Source: Sclerurus mexicanus
Taxonomy: Eukaryota; Chordata; Aves; Passeriformes; Furnariidae
Length of the DNA: 64,000 nt
Assembly (NCBI GenBank): GCA_013396755.1
Contig: VWZF01007178.1
Coordinates: 255,500-319,499, forward strand
Direction: 5' to 3'
Shown: positions 1-13,500 of the stretch, piece by piece
Layout of the letters: every line of letters begins with the position of its first letter
Position numbering within the stretch: position 1 is the first letter of the stretch
Notes under the pieces: generated by a model
Database searches by the model: none
The model's input: only the letters and a program-made list of their open reading frames with translations
What the model was told of the DNA's origin: nothing
Program-made: the position numbers and the translations under genes

Positions 1-3000
1 AGGTGACATTTCCCCCTCCATCCTCCCTACCCCAGGGAGCCAGGAGGATTAATAGTTCAGCGGGGCTTTGGAAATATGTGTGCTGGGAGTTATGAGCCTG
101 ATTCATAACAGGAGTTCCCTCCCCTGCTACAGAGATTAATCACCGGTGCAAATGCAAACACCGGTTGGGCTCAACCATCCCCAAACCACGGCGCAGCTGG
201 AGCAGAGCGGAGCTGAGTACATTGCTGCCTCCCCTGTGCCACTTCTGGGCCTTTGCAATGTCTGACATCAGAGCCTTTACCTCTGGTATTACGGAAAAAT
301 AAATGTCTTGTGGAAAAGATCGGTTCCAAGCGCCCAAGTGCTCCATGCAAACACGGCGCAAGCCCTGGAGCCTGCCCGCACTGCCTCCTCCCAGGGGCAG
401 CCTAAGCTCTGCTCCAGCCCAGAGGACCTCAGCCTACACAGGCACAGACTGGTTGCAACTTATTTATCCTTAAACACCTTGATAAATGCAGCAAGAGCCC
501 AAACCCAGCTCCAAGGAGCCACCCTGCTCCCTCCAGGGCAGCTCCCAGGCATCCTACCATCCAAACCCAGTGCTGCTCGCTCTGCCCAGGCCCGTGGGCA
601 CCCACTGGTGACCCCAACACATTTCCAGAGGCTCTTGTCCTCAATGGAGCTAAGCTCTCCCCAGTCAAACCAGCCCTCCCAACACTGTCCCCACCCGAGG
701 ACGGGATGGAGATCTCCATTCCCAAGGTGACAAGAACTGTTCCCATGATGGTCTGTCCTGGCTGCTCTGGAATTCCTTCCTTCTGCCCCTCTAACATAAA
801 TAACGGCTGGATCATTTTTATCACACCATTTTAACAGCCCCAAGCAGAGCTGTTTCCCAGGCTGCCAGAATCCTTTACAATCCCTAAAGGATCAGCAAAT
901 GATTTTTCACTCTTCCTTTTCAATTGGAGAGAAGAGGGATCTCGGCTCAGTTGCAATTAGAGTGAACTGTGGCTTGTAAGCAGCGAAAGCTCCCGTTCCA
1001 CTGCACAGCAGGAATGATCTAATCAGGCACCAGGTCATATCACCAAAAAATAAATCCCCGCAGAGATGATAACAGTTTGTACCTGCCCTGAGCTGAGCAA
1101 GGCACTGGGCCTGGGGTAGGTGCAGGGTGGGGAGGGATGGAGAGTGCATGACAGTGCAGGGACCACGGCATGCTGGTGGGAAACCAGAGGTGAGAACCTC
1201 TGCGCTGTGCTCGTCCTTCCTCCTGGGAGGATGAGAAGCAGGAGGAGGAGAAGGGCTCCCACATCTCCCTGCTGACATTGCAAACCACCTCCGCAGCCAA
1301 GAGCGTGGGTCTGTGCCACTCCCCAGGATGGAGGAGCATAGGCAGCTGCTGGGGGACACCCGTCTCTCTTTCCAGCTGCTCCCCCCCAAGTCCCACCCCC
1401 ACAACTCCCTGCAGGCCCCCACACCCTGGAGCTCCTCAGGCAGGACCAGGGTGCTGGCAGAGGGGTCCTGCTGCAGCACTGGCACCAGAAGGGAAAACAA
1501 ATTTGTTTTCCCTGGCTACCCCTGCTCTGCACCCTCAGCCTCCCTCTACCCTCCTAATCTGTTCCTCACCGCAAATCAAGGAGGCTGCAGGTTCAGTGGG
1601 GCAGGACGCTACAGATTAGATTGCATCTGTCTGGGTATAAATAATTTACTGCTTGATGGTCAGAGTGAATTTAATTAGTTCTTGTTCTCCTGATAGAATC
1701 AGCCCACCGCTGCTAAAGCATTTCACTCCGAATTAGCCTGAGAAGCACTAACAAGGCAGCGCTAAATTTACACACACGACATCCCCCACAGTCTCTGAAA
1801 ATACAGCTCCATGGAGCAGGGAGCATGGAGCAGTGCCGGCCCCACGGGGCTGAGAGAGGGGCAGCGCGAAGGGCAAACCTGGGCACAGCCTGGGCAAGGA
1901 GGAAAGCCGGGAGGGGGCACGGACAGGCACCAGCACACAAACCCCATTCCTTTGCCTTTTGCTCTGCTCTTACTTCCAGTTGCCCAGGGATTTGGAGAGG
2001 AGATAAGGAGACATGAAGCTTGTGGCTGGCAGAGATGATGCTGCTGCCCACTGAAGCCTCTCCTGCCCTGTAAGGGGCTCCCTGCCAGCTCAGTGCCTAC
2101 CTCGCTCCCCTTCTCCCAGCTCCCAGGGTCATGCCAGGCTGCTGGCTGCTGGAATTGCTGCTACAGCTTTGGAGAAGCACCAGCACATGTCAGCGCTCCA
2201 GGGGGATGTTTGCCCACTCACCTGGAAGGGAGAGGAGAGGGGGGACAGCGGGGGTGGCTGCAGGAGATGGGCACAGTTCCCTGAGGCAGTGTCAGGTCCT
2301 GGCAGCCCCCCAGACCTCAGCTGCACCCCCAGCCCCAATAGATGGCTCTGGCACCCCCATGCTCAGCATCCCATCCAAGCACAGGCTGTGTATCAGTCTC
2401 ATCCAAGACGGAACCAGGCAGTCCCAAGGGGGTTAGGCGAGACCCAAGGGCACCAAATGCAGCAGAAATGTCCCTGCTCCACTGGGTGCATCATTACAGA
2501 CTCTGAGGGCTGTGGCTCCAGGCTGCACACACATCTCTGTGGGCTCAGCCCCCAAAACCTGTCCTCAACACAGGCACCCATCCCTGTAATGTGTTACCAC
2601 CTATTTTCCCTTTTGCTCCACAATGAACCCCTGAGTTCTCCACTAAGGACAGAGCTGCTCTGCCCATGATGCTTTACTGCTCCTGCCTTCCTGCTCTGAC
2701 CTCCCCTGTCTCCACCAGGATTTATGCTCCGCATTAGCAGTCTGCCCGAGCCACTTCCCCTGTCGCTGGGGTGAGGTGGCACTGCAGCTGGCTGTGCCAC
2801 ACGGAGCCCTGCTGGAGACCCCAGACCACACCAAAGAACATGGGGTGATGCTTCCCTGGGCACCAATCCGCACACAGACACAAACGCAGGGCATTTCCAC
2901 CCAAAAGTGAAATTTTGGGGATTTGGGCCAGCAGAGAAGGGCTGAGCAGGCAGATCCAGCAGTGAGGATGCTCCAGGTTGTGGCAGAGGAAACCTGCCCG

Positions 3001-6000
3001 GAGGAACCGTGCAGGGAACTGGACACACCTGCTGATTTCTGCCTGGAGCAGAGGCAGCCCACCACAGAATCCCCCCCAGTGGCTCAGCAGCTGCCCTCCC
3101 TGCTGGCAAGGAGAATGAACCGGCTTGTTTTCCCCGATCACTGGGCACTGCCTCTGAGCCTGTAATCCACCATGCTGCATCTCACTCAATAAATCACCTA
3201 TAAAGGTGAGGTGGCCACAGCCACCAGCAGCTGTCAGGAGCCCATTGGCAGAGGCCACGTCTCACTTCGCCCCAGTTCGTGGCTGCTGGGCCACAGCGAT
3301 CATGCCAATGCTGGGATACAGAGGCATCCTTGGGATATGGGGGCATCCCCAGGGCACAGCAGCATGGAGGGAGCCGTATCTCTCCCTCCCACCCTCCACG
3401 ATCTCACCCTCCACCCAAGCCCTTCTCCCCCCACCAGGCAGAGCCTGTACAATCTCGTCCTCCCTCCTATTTACACGTAAGCCATGCTGACAACTCCTCT
3501 TCATCAGGGTGTCAGAGCCTTCCTCAGCAGCCATGCATCTCAAGCAGGACAGCACCATAAATATTGCATAGGAGGTGCTTCTAATCTAGTTACAGGCTCA
3601 GCCTCTCACGCTTTTCCATCAGGAAGCCTTGGATTGAAATTGAAGTGTATTAGTATAATTTTATCAGGTTTTATTAAGCCTGGGGTCTCACGTTTTTGAT
3701 ATATAGTTTTAATTAAGTTTTAAGTCAAAGAATGCCGTTGCTCATATTTTATCCCACCGTGGCACATCGGGAGGAGGCAGTTAATCAGCACATACCCAAA
3801 CTTCCCTTTGCCTATGATGAACGGGTGGAAACTTTGCCGGTGGAGGTGGAGCCCAATTTCCCTCCATTGCTCACAGTCCAACCAGCCCCCTGTGCCCAGC
3901 TCTAGCCTTCTCCCCATAGCTGTGCTCTCTCGCCCTCCCATGACAGTTCCCGTGCGGGAACACACACAAGTGGGAGGGAGGGGAAAGCCTCTAGACAAAA
4001 TGGGGAAGAGAGAAGAGTGCCCAGAGGCAGCTGGCACGGGGGGCTGCCCCCAGCTGTGCTCAGCAGCAGCAGCTGCCACTGGCCGTGGGAGAGCAGCCAG
4101 TGACCCAGGAGCAGGTCCTGGCAGTGCTGGAGAGTCTCTGCCTGCACTGCCACCCACGTGTCCAGCAGGGGCAGAACCAAGGGCCAGCTCCAGCATGGGA
4201 TGGATGGCCACCTCTCCCTACAGGGCAACCATGGGGCTCTGGGCTGAGCCACAAGCCAGTGCCGGGGGCCCAACAAGGATGGTTTTGTTCATCATGGGAA
4301 AAGGGAATCCCAACCCTCAGCTGTGGGGACTGCCCAAGCCCACAGTGGGCACTCCATGGGTGCAGCAGCCCCTTGGGGATGGCACAGCCCCTGGCAGCTG
4401 CCAGTGGTGCTGCCAGGAGAATCACCAGCCCCATGCACTTCTTTCTGTTATGAAGAGCAGCTTGGGGACACAAACCTTGGTGTCTGTGCCTTCTGCCAGC
4501 CAGAGCAGCAGATGCCATCACAGCTGGCACTGCTGCTGCCCTTGCTTTGTGGCTTCCTGCCTGTGGAGGCTGCATCTCCCCAGGGACCCAAGGCCACAAT
4601 GGTGGCAGATCACTCATAGGTCCTTGGGAAAGGCTGATTCATCCCATCTGGAAGGAGCCACAGCACAAGGCAGGGCAAAGACTGCCCACCCACCATTCCA
4701 GCTGGGAGCTGTGACATCTGGCTGCAATCGTGCCCTCCCCACACACAGCTGGGGCAACAGAACCAGATCACATCAGCCCATGTGCACCTTCCCCAGCTGG
4801 GAGTCACGGCAAACCCTCCACAAGCAGCCCCAGCCAGGCTGGGGTCTCCAGAGATCTGACCCAGATCATCACCACGTCTCCAAGTAGCACCACCCTGGGC
4901 AGTAGGGACACACACAACACACTACCACATATGTGTGTCACCACCCCCTCAGCTAGGAGCAGAGATCTCAGAGGGTTTCTGAGGATGGAAACAGCCACAG
5001 GCCTTAAACATCTCAGGTTCTGGAACTTCCCTGGCATGGGAAGTGAAGGAGTTGAGCACAGATCTGTCTCTCCCAGCTGAAGTGCTGAAAAATTTATCAT
5101 CAAACTCACCAAAATGAACTCAATTAAAAAACACTTTAATGACATTACATGAAAAAAAATAATTCCCATCTTTCCCATGTTGTGGTCCCCATTTTGAAGA
5201 ATGGCAGAAACTGCCAAGTGCAGCACTACAAGTGACAGGTACAGCCCTGCCAGTGACAGCTACGTCACTGACCAGCGCACCCCGGCAGGGCCAGGTGCAC
5301 AAGGACTGTGGTGGCCCCAGCGGAGTGAGGGACCACCGGAGCTCTCAGTGCTCAAGAAGAGCCCACTCCCCTGCAACTTGCTCCAGCATCCCACTGCCTC
5401 CCTGGGTAACCACATCCCATCCTGGGAAACAACCGATGCTCACAGCCAGCGTGACAGCACGCGGCTACAACGCCATCACCGACGACAGCAACGTCTTTGC
5501 AATTAGGAGGAAGGGAATCCCAGGATGAGCAGGAATGGTTCTGTTCATCAGATGCAAGACTGATAGACCTGGGGGGTGGGGAGTGCGTTTTGCATTTCCT
5601 TCTTTCTCCTTTACAAAGAAATGGGGATTTGGGGTTGGATTTGAATTTCATCCAGAAGAAAATAATTTCCCTTGAAAAGGAAGCAGTGGGATTGCTTAAC
5701 ATACTCTGTCCCTGTTCCCACTGAAATGGGATTCAAGACAAAGAGAGAGTTTCAGGCCAAGCAGCCCCACTCCCCACAGCATCCCAGTGTGCGCATTACC
5801 CTGGGGTCCACCGGCCCTCCCGTGCCCCACTGGCACCTCAGCCCCTCACCTGACAGGCAGGAGCATCCTGCCTGCACCTGGGCAGCAGGGAACTCACCGC
5901 AGCCAGGGCTCAGCTCCAAGGCTTCAACTAAAGCTTCCTACACACAGGAGCTGCAGGAATTGCTGCTGGGGGGCTCCTGCCACACCAAACCTGCAGCTCT

Positions 6001-6425
6001 GTGCACGTAACACCCGGGCCCTGCGCCCGCTGCAGCAGCAGCACAGTCAGCATGACATGCCCACCTGCATCCTGCTGTCCACCCCGGGGCTGGTGCTGCC
6101 GGGAGGGCTGTGGGTGCTGTAGTGCCACCGGGAGGACTGCAGGTGCCTGTGCTGAGGCTGCAGATAAATTCTAACTGGGTAGCAAGAGAGCAGGGCAGGG
6201 CGAGCTGGCGAGCGAGCGCGCTGTGTGTCATTCCAATGCGTGTATTTATATCCTTCCCCAACGCAGCATCCCTTTGTAAAGGCACGGAGCGTGTACAGGC
6301 AGGGCTGTCAGTTCAGCAGCGTGTTACAAGTGTTTGATATGGAGATTTTGGCAGTGGGAATGGATGTACCTCACTGAGAGGTTTATGTAAAATGACAGCT
6401 TCTGGAAAATGAAGCACTCAGATAT
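1..6425. other. intergenic, no gene recognised
   Basis: Unique GC-moderate sequence without a recognisable protein exon on either strand; open frames are short, proline/serine/glycine-rich and overlap one another on both strands, as expected of non-coding GC-rich DNA. AT-rich islands at about 1,600-1,790, 3,550-3,725 and 5,080-5,170 contain TAAT-type motifs and look like candidate conserved non-coding elements. By human synteny this interval lies between RBFOX3 and ENPP7; that placement is inference. Confidence 0.6.
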
Positions 6426-6455
6426 AAAAAAAAAAAAAAAGAAAGAAAAGAAAAG
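6426..6455. repeat. A-rich simple repeat
   Basis: A run of 15 A followed by GAAAG/AAAAG units. No SINE body is recognisable upstream, so it is called simple low-complexity sequence. Confidence 0.8.
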
Positions 6456-6772
6456 TACAAACAAAAGGGAGGGAGGGGAGGCCTTCACTCTGCGAGGCCG
6501 AAGTGGATCTCTCCTCCCTGCCAGCCTCCAGCAGCTCCCACCACAGCCAGTGGCAGCGGCACCAGCCCCACCAGCTCGGCTGGTTCAGCTCCACAGCCGA
6601 GCTCTCCCTCCCCGGCCGCTGCCCCATTTCCACCCCATCCCTCCTCCTCTGCCCTGTTTACGGGCTGTGCCTTTCATCGCTGCTGTGCGTGGGTGTGCGC
6701 GGGCGGCAGGAGGAGGATGCCTGGGAGCGCTGCTGTCAGCGGGACGGGAACGCTGCACCTCCTGCCACGGCG

Positions 6773-6978
6773 AGCTGGGACGGGGGATGCAGCACCAACA
6801 GAGCCGGGCAGTGGCTGAGCCCCTCAGCAAGTCTGGGACGGCACGATGCTGTGCAACAGTACCCCTGCAGGGCTGGGACAGGGGGATGTGGCGCCAGCGG
6901 AGCCAGGCATTGTCCAGGCCTTGCACTGGGGCTGGGATGGGGGAATGCAGTGCCAATGGAGCTGGGCAGCGGCTGGTC
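6773..6978. repeat. degenerate GC-rich minisatellite-like repeat
   Basis: Three diverged copies of a unit of about 50 bp, each starting GCTGGGA and running through a GGGGGATG-like block, a CCAA/CCAG block and a GAGC(C/T)GGGCA-like block, begin near 6,773, 6,871 and 6,930. Spacing is irregular, so this is an old degenerate repeat or GC-biased low complexity. Confidence 0.4.
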
Positions 6979-7510
6979 CTTCTGTCACAGTGCTGTGCCA
7001 GGGAATGATACTGAGAACTGGTCAACATGCAACTCCAACACCCACCAAGGAGTCGGCGCCGGCAGACGCAACTGGAGGAAGCCCAGCCGAAGCTGGCGGC
7101 ACTTCAGGGGGAATGGATGTGATCCCACCTCCAGACAGATCCAAACCCCATTTCCTGGTGAGCAGGGAGCATTTGCTCCTTCGTCTCCCACTCAGACACC
7201 CACCACCCGAAGTGGGAGCAGGCAGGGATACAGTACCCCTGGCAGAGCCATCTCCTCCAGGAAGGAACATGGAGGCAGTGCCCAGCTTCACGCCAAGGCC
7301 AGAGTCTGGCTCACACTTCTGAAGCTGCAGCCAGCCCCCTCCTTCAGCTTTACACCCTCCTCCACGTTCTGTGCCCAGTGGGGATCTGTGCCACGGCCAG
7401 GGTGGAAGCAATTCCTGCTGCGGCCATAATGATCCATAAAGAAGCTGACTTGTTTCTTACCTCTCCGAAATGAAGGATGGTGATTACCCTCTATCCCAGT
7501 CCACAAAACC

Positions 7511-10500
7511 TAATCCAAATTGATGGCCTCCCAGAGATTGCTTCTCCTGTCTCTCACCAATCCAATACCCAGCTCTTCTACACACATCTACTCAGGAGCA
7601 AAATGTCAGAGTAACTCACACAGGCTCCGGATGGAAAGGCCATTTATCCTGCGGGAAAGGCTCCTGGACAAGACATTAAACTAACAGCGCGTTAGGGAAA
7701 GGTGGCAGTGCTAGCATTGTCTTCCTCTGGGCCACAGGCAGCAGGGTAGGGATCTGCTCCAATCCCCTCAGGAGGAGCCCTCTAAGAGACCCCTCAGCAA
7801 GGTGCAGAAGCACCAAGGAGCAGCAGGGCAGGGCAGCAGAGCTGGGCATGGCTCCGGGTCGCTATATATATTCTGGAGCAGGAGTGACAGCGAAGGCGAC
7901 AGCTGAACTACCACCATCCACCCTGGGAGCACAGCACAGCCAGCCAGGGACCTGCCCTGTCTGTCCCCCTGCACCGGAGAGAGACCTGGGAGAAAACACC
8001 CTTTGATGTCCTGTTGACAGGATCCTGGCACGTGTGTTTGTCCCTGCGGCACAGGTGGGTCTGCAGGTGCCCAAGCAGCAGGACTCACCGGTGATCTGGC
8101 AGGTCAGGCAGTGGGGGAGCCTTGGCCACAGAAACCCATGGAGGAGGCAGGTCTTTCCCTGGAGCACCAGCCTCAGGCCAGTTGGCTCTTAAGGCTCTAA
8201 GCATCCGCATCACTGAGAGCCCCCACTGACCTCGGGCATCGCTGAGCAGGAGCGCTGAGCAGGAGCCCATGTGTCCCCAGCCACCAGCAGCTCCCTCCCC
8301 ACAGCTGGACAGCACAGGTTCCTGCAGCCTGAACTGAGGCCGTGAGCTGCTGAACGCTCACGTGTCAGCCCTCCCTACGCTGCTCGAGATCTCCTCATTC
8401 CACGGCACCGCAGGTGTGCACAGCACTCAGAGCTGGAGCGGCCATCGAGCCCCCGCCAGGAGAGCCAGCTCTCTAATTACACAGATAACAGCAAATCATG
8501 ACAACAGACCACCACGGGGACCAGCGGGGACCACTCCTCCACTGACAGCGGGGGCTCCGGGCCTTTCTGACAGCTCCGCTGCTCTGTGCTCACTCCCCAC
8601 AGCCATGGGGATAAAGTCACAGAGAAAACAGGAGGAAGAGGAGGGACAGAAGGGAATGGGGTCCCTTCACCTGGTGCCCACTGCAGCCCTTCTCCCCAGC
8701 ACTCCAGTGCACTCGGCTGCTCCCTGGGCACCGATGAAAGGTCAGGCGGAAGGGAAAAGTGCTCTGTGCACAATGAGGCCAAAGCCACAGCCACGCCATG
8801 GCACCCTCTGCCCTGCAGAGCCCCGGGAGCCGCCGCAAGCCCTGCCTGCATGTGCAGGGGCACCCCTGGCACACAGCACACAGCACCAGCGCTGGGGCAG
8901 GGCGTCCACGGAGCCGGCACGCCTCGCCCCAGGGAGGGACACCCCATCCCGGCTTTCTCCACTGGCTCCGGCACCCCGAGGGAAAGCTCTGCAGGGAGCA
9001 GCTGGGAGAGCCCGTGCTGGACCGGGGAGCCCAGGCAGCCTGACTCACCAGCTGCCATCGCTCCCACCCTGCAGCGGGTGGGCGGCCACGCCGGGAGGGG
9101 CTGAGTGGGGATGCAGGAGAAGGGGGGCTATGGGGAGGGTGTCCCCAGAGGAACAAGGAAAACAAATCCAAACTCAAGGGATATTCACTGAGCCAGCACA
9201 GCCACCACTGTGCCTATCCAATGGGAGGATCCCAGACAAAGCCATGAGGACCTGAGCAGTGCTCAAATCCCTCGACCTTCCCCAAATTCTCCTCGAACCA
9301 GACGTGCCCTCGCGGTGCCAGGCCTCAGTGCGTGCGTGCGCATGTGTTTTCATCCCAGTCTTTAAATGAGGTCTTTGCTGAGAATTTACAATTCCCTCAT
9401 GGCCTCAATCTTGCAAAGATTGCTTTTTTAACACTGTTGGGCTTTAATTCTAATAAGCCTCCTCTTTATTACAGAACCAGGTCACATTGCCTTGACACTG
9501 CAAGAATATCTTTCATCGGTAAGGAAAACGGGGAAAGGAAAAGAGAAATAAAGGAATGGAGGAGGAGGAATACAGGGGAGACAAACAAATAGAAGCTGCT
9601 CCCTTCATCCCGAGGACTTTCTGACCCCGCCGAGCAGCCGGCGGGCAGCGTGGGGCCGGGGGAGCGGAGCCTTCCCTTTGCGCCGCTCGCACCCCGGACG
9701 CGCAGGATTATTTCTGGTGCAGCTTCACTTCCCACGCGCCCTCCCACCCTCCACTGCTGAAAACACCAAAAGGAGCCGGGGGGGTGGGGGGAACTTGACA
9801 AAACTTTGACAGAATGAGGACAGAGTCCAGCCCTGCCTGGACAGATGGCTGCCACTGCCAGCCCAGCACAGGGTCCTCATTCCCTGTCCGGGACGGGAAG
9901 CAGGGCCGGGAAGAGGTGCAGCAGCAGTGCCAAGCATCGGCAGCCCTGGTGCTCCTGCCAGCAGAGATCACAGCCCTGCTCTGGCAGGAGGGAGGCAACA
10001 CAGTTTCATCTTCCCACCCAATAGCTGCTCAAATGTCCACGGTCCCTTCTGGAGGCTCCAGCATCCCTCCAGCACCCAGAACTGAGCTGGGCAGGCTGCT
10101 GACTCCCTGGCTCCCCAGGCTCTGGGGTTTGCCTGGCTCAAGGCACTTTACCACGAACCATCTCTGTTGGTGTCTTATGTCATGGCCATCATCATGGAAG
10201 TGGGCTGATCTCATACCCTACCTTGGCTCCCTGTGCCTGCATCCATGGCCTCCAGGCACTGGATTGGCAGGGGACTGGTTTGGGACTCATTAAACACCCT
10301 GCCTTCATTGGCTCCTGAACGGTGAGGTCCTGTCAGCCAAAAATCACAGAGTGAGATGGAACTCAGGGCACTGGTCCCTGCTCCCAGTGACTCCTATCAC
10401 CCTTCCCATCCCACTGGGACTGGGCAGGCAGTCCTGGAGACTCCTGTGCGCCACGGGAGCTTTGTGTCACGCAGTGGGAGCATCCCAGGCTATGCCTGTG

Positions 10501-13500
10501 CACAGCAGTGCACAACCGTGGCACATCACAGGAATGCCTTGTGCTGGTGAGCCAGTTCACCTGTCACCCATGGCATCAGTGGAGCAGCCCCTTCCCTGCC
10601 TGCATCAGAGGATAGCTCTTGGACAACCCAGACTCGGCTTTAGCATGTCAAAGAGCTCAAGCACAGGATCTGTAAATACCTTTTCCACGGCGGGAAAAGG
10701 TTCGAGGTTCCTGAACCCCAGGACAGTGGCGGGGGGGAGGCCGTGGCTGCTCCAAATGTAGATGTTTAATTCTCAGAACTGGCAGCTGCACTCAAGGCAG
10801 GAGAGGCAGGGAAGCCATGCACAGGGGTAACCATGGCAACTTCACGGAAGTTAAATAAAAACTTCTTTAAAAAAAGCTAACGAGGTCCCTGAATCATGCT
10901 TTATCAGCTGTGTTGCTATAAAGATCGAGATCCAACCAGCTCAGGATTCCTAATTACTCCTGCAATATACTGGAGAGAGCTTTACTTAAAAAAACCCTGG
11001 CTACGTGTGGAACAATTTCGGCCCCTCTCCATGCCAGAATTTGCATAGTCCATGAAACACCTTCCCAGATGGTTCTGCTGATGAGAACCTTCCTAGGCAG
11101 CACCTGCCTGCTCATGGCTCATCTGGGGGCTGCATCCCAAACACTGCTGTCACACAGGGAACACGGGGAGAGCCCCACCAGTGCTGCTGCCACACCATGC
11201 CATGCCAGCACACTGCCACCCACCACAGCACTGCCCAAGGGAGCATCCCATTTCTGGGGCTGTATGCTGGAACCACGTGCCTGCAGACCCCTCCATGCAG
11301 GGTGATGCTCTCCAGTGCTGTCCACCATCCACACACGCTGATCACTTGCACATGGAGTCCTCAGTCCTGACCTCTCCAGAGAGGGGCTAAGGCACCAGGA
11401 CAGTGACATCCCAACCTCGGGGGTCACCATCCCTGGGCCAGAAAGCAGGCAAACTAGAGTCCGACCCCAGCAGCTCTTGCCCCTCACTCCCTGCTACAGT
11501 GCAGCAGTACAGATGCCTTCACTACGCAGAACCTGAAGCACAGGTCCTGATAGATCCTTAATCTCTTTTTCCTGCAAAACAGACTCTTGGACAACTCTAA
11601 TAACTTCCAGAGAGCAAAAAGACTCTCCCAGCTTACAAACAGACCATGCCTGTGTACACCTGCGACCTGCGAGCACACACCCATCAGCAGGCTGGACCCC
11701 CACTCTGTTTAGCAAAATTCCTTTAAAACCCCATTTCCATCAGTCACAGCAGCAAAGACTTCTAGAGGATCTGCCAGAGCCAAAGGTTTGTCAGCAGTGA
11801 CCAGGAGCCTCCCAAACCTGCAGACAAGGAACAGCAGTGCCGTCACCCCCCAACTCCCTTTGCCTGCCCCCATATAGCCTGAGCCCCAAAGAACGCAGCA
11901 CTGAGAGCGCCGGAGCCCAACTGGGCACCAATCCCAAAACCGTCACATTTAGCCGAAGGATGCTGGGTTTTCTGCTACAGAGAGGACTGCACTGCAAGCA
12001 GCTTTAAAGGGTTATTTGGAGTCTTTATTTTCACAGCTTATGGTAAGAGTTAGTGAATTACAAGTATTATTTACTAAACTCATTTAATTTAAGCTGATTC
12101 TGAATGGAAATTAGAATTCAATTAAAATATGGGGGGAAATTCAGCATTTTGAAGCAGATTATTAAGTAAAGCTACATTAAAACACATCAGAAGCATAAAT
12201 ATCTGGGAACAAGTTCTATATTTACAAGAGGATTTATTCAGCCAAGGAAGTATCATCCATGGTCCAGGAACTGAGGAACCCCTTATCAAGGTCAAGATTT
12301 TATCAGCAGGTCTCAGATTCTCACATCTGTATTTCACCCAGAGCTTGATTAAGAGTTTAGAAGCCTGGAAAACTCTCCCTTTTGCTCCAGCTTCTGCTTT
12401 AGAATTAATTGTTTATCGATCCAACAGGAGGAAAATATTCTCTCTTGCTGCGGAGGAGCTGGCGGGAGCTGAGGCTGTTGTCAAAAGTTGTTTTATCACT
12501 TCCATAAATTCCAGTTGTGGTGCCTTCCCCAGCTTCAATCGCCCTGTTTCTCTGGATGCACACCCTGCTCACAGATCCCTCTGGATGATTTTGGCAGATT
12601 ACAGCTCTCAGGCCACTTCCCAGATTCCCAGTTTCAGAAAACCTGGATCCATCAGACCGCCCAGAGGGAGCAGCAGCAGTTCCACTCAAATTCCACTGAG
12701 CCCAGGGCCTCTTATATATGTAAATCCTATTTCCCCCCTCATCTCCTGCCCAGGCAGAGCTGAGCACAGGGGAGCACACTGGGACTGTGGCACACCCAGG
12801 AGAGGAGGGAACTGGCAGGGGCTCAGCAGTCACCATCCCCATGCCTGGGACAGCATTTTGCACCCCCACAGCAGCATGAGCCCAGATTCCAAAAGAAACT
12901 TTTTTTTAACTACTTTTTTTTCATTTTACCAGGGGGAACACAGGCAGCCTGGCAGGGCCCATGTGAGCATGTGCTTCCTTCCACACTTGTGAAAACCAAC
13001 AGCAAAACACTGTGAGAAAACAGCTTTTCCCATCAAGGAAACCTTCTTAATACCCTTCCTCCTGCTCAGGATTGGTCCTCCCAGCCCTTGACCCCCCCTA
13101 AGCGACAAGGGCAGCAGGGACGGAGCTCCAGAGCCACTTGCTACCCAGGAAGCTCACAGGAGAAGAACCAGGTTCAGTTTCTGAGCAGGACAAGCCATGC
13201 CTGGCAGCAAGGGGAGGGGGGGCACATCCACAGCAGATAATGGAACATGAAAAGGGATGCCACACTCCTGTGGTCGTTTCTATCCGTTAGAAATTCAATC
13301 TTGTCTAGTCGGGAAGAGACAAGAATGCCTGGAGCACCCGTGTGCGATCAGAGTGAAGGGGGGAGCTGCCTCCAGACTGATTTATTAGAGGTTCAAAACA
13401 ACTGTAATCTCAATAACTAATGAAATAACAGAGAAGACGATTTTGCTTCCTCATCTGGTATCTCAGCCTGTCAATTAATTTGCAGGAATGTACATCCCAA

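Noticed and set aside
3808..4887. 359-codon plus-strand open frame
   Set aside because: No family resemblance, equally long frames on the other strand, and amino-acid composition of random GC-rich sequence.
6123..6142. possible CTCF motif (CCACCGGGAGGAC-like)
   Set aside because: Off-consensus at several core positions.
6503..7429. 308-codon plus-strand open frame
   Set aside because: Crosses a degenerate minisatellite; no conserved motif or splice context.
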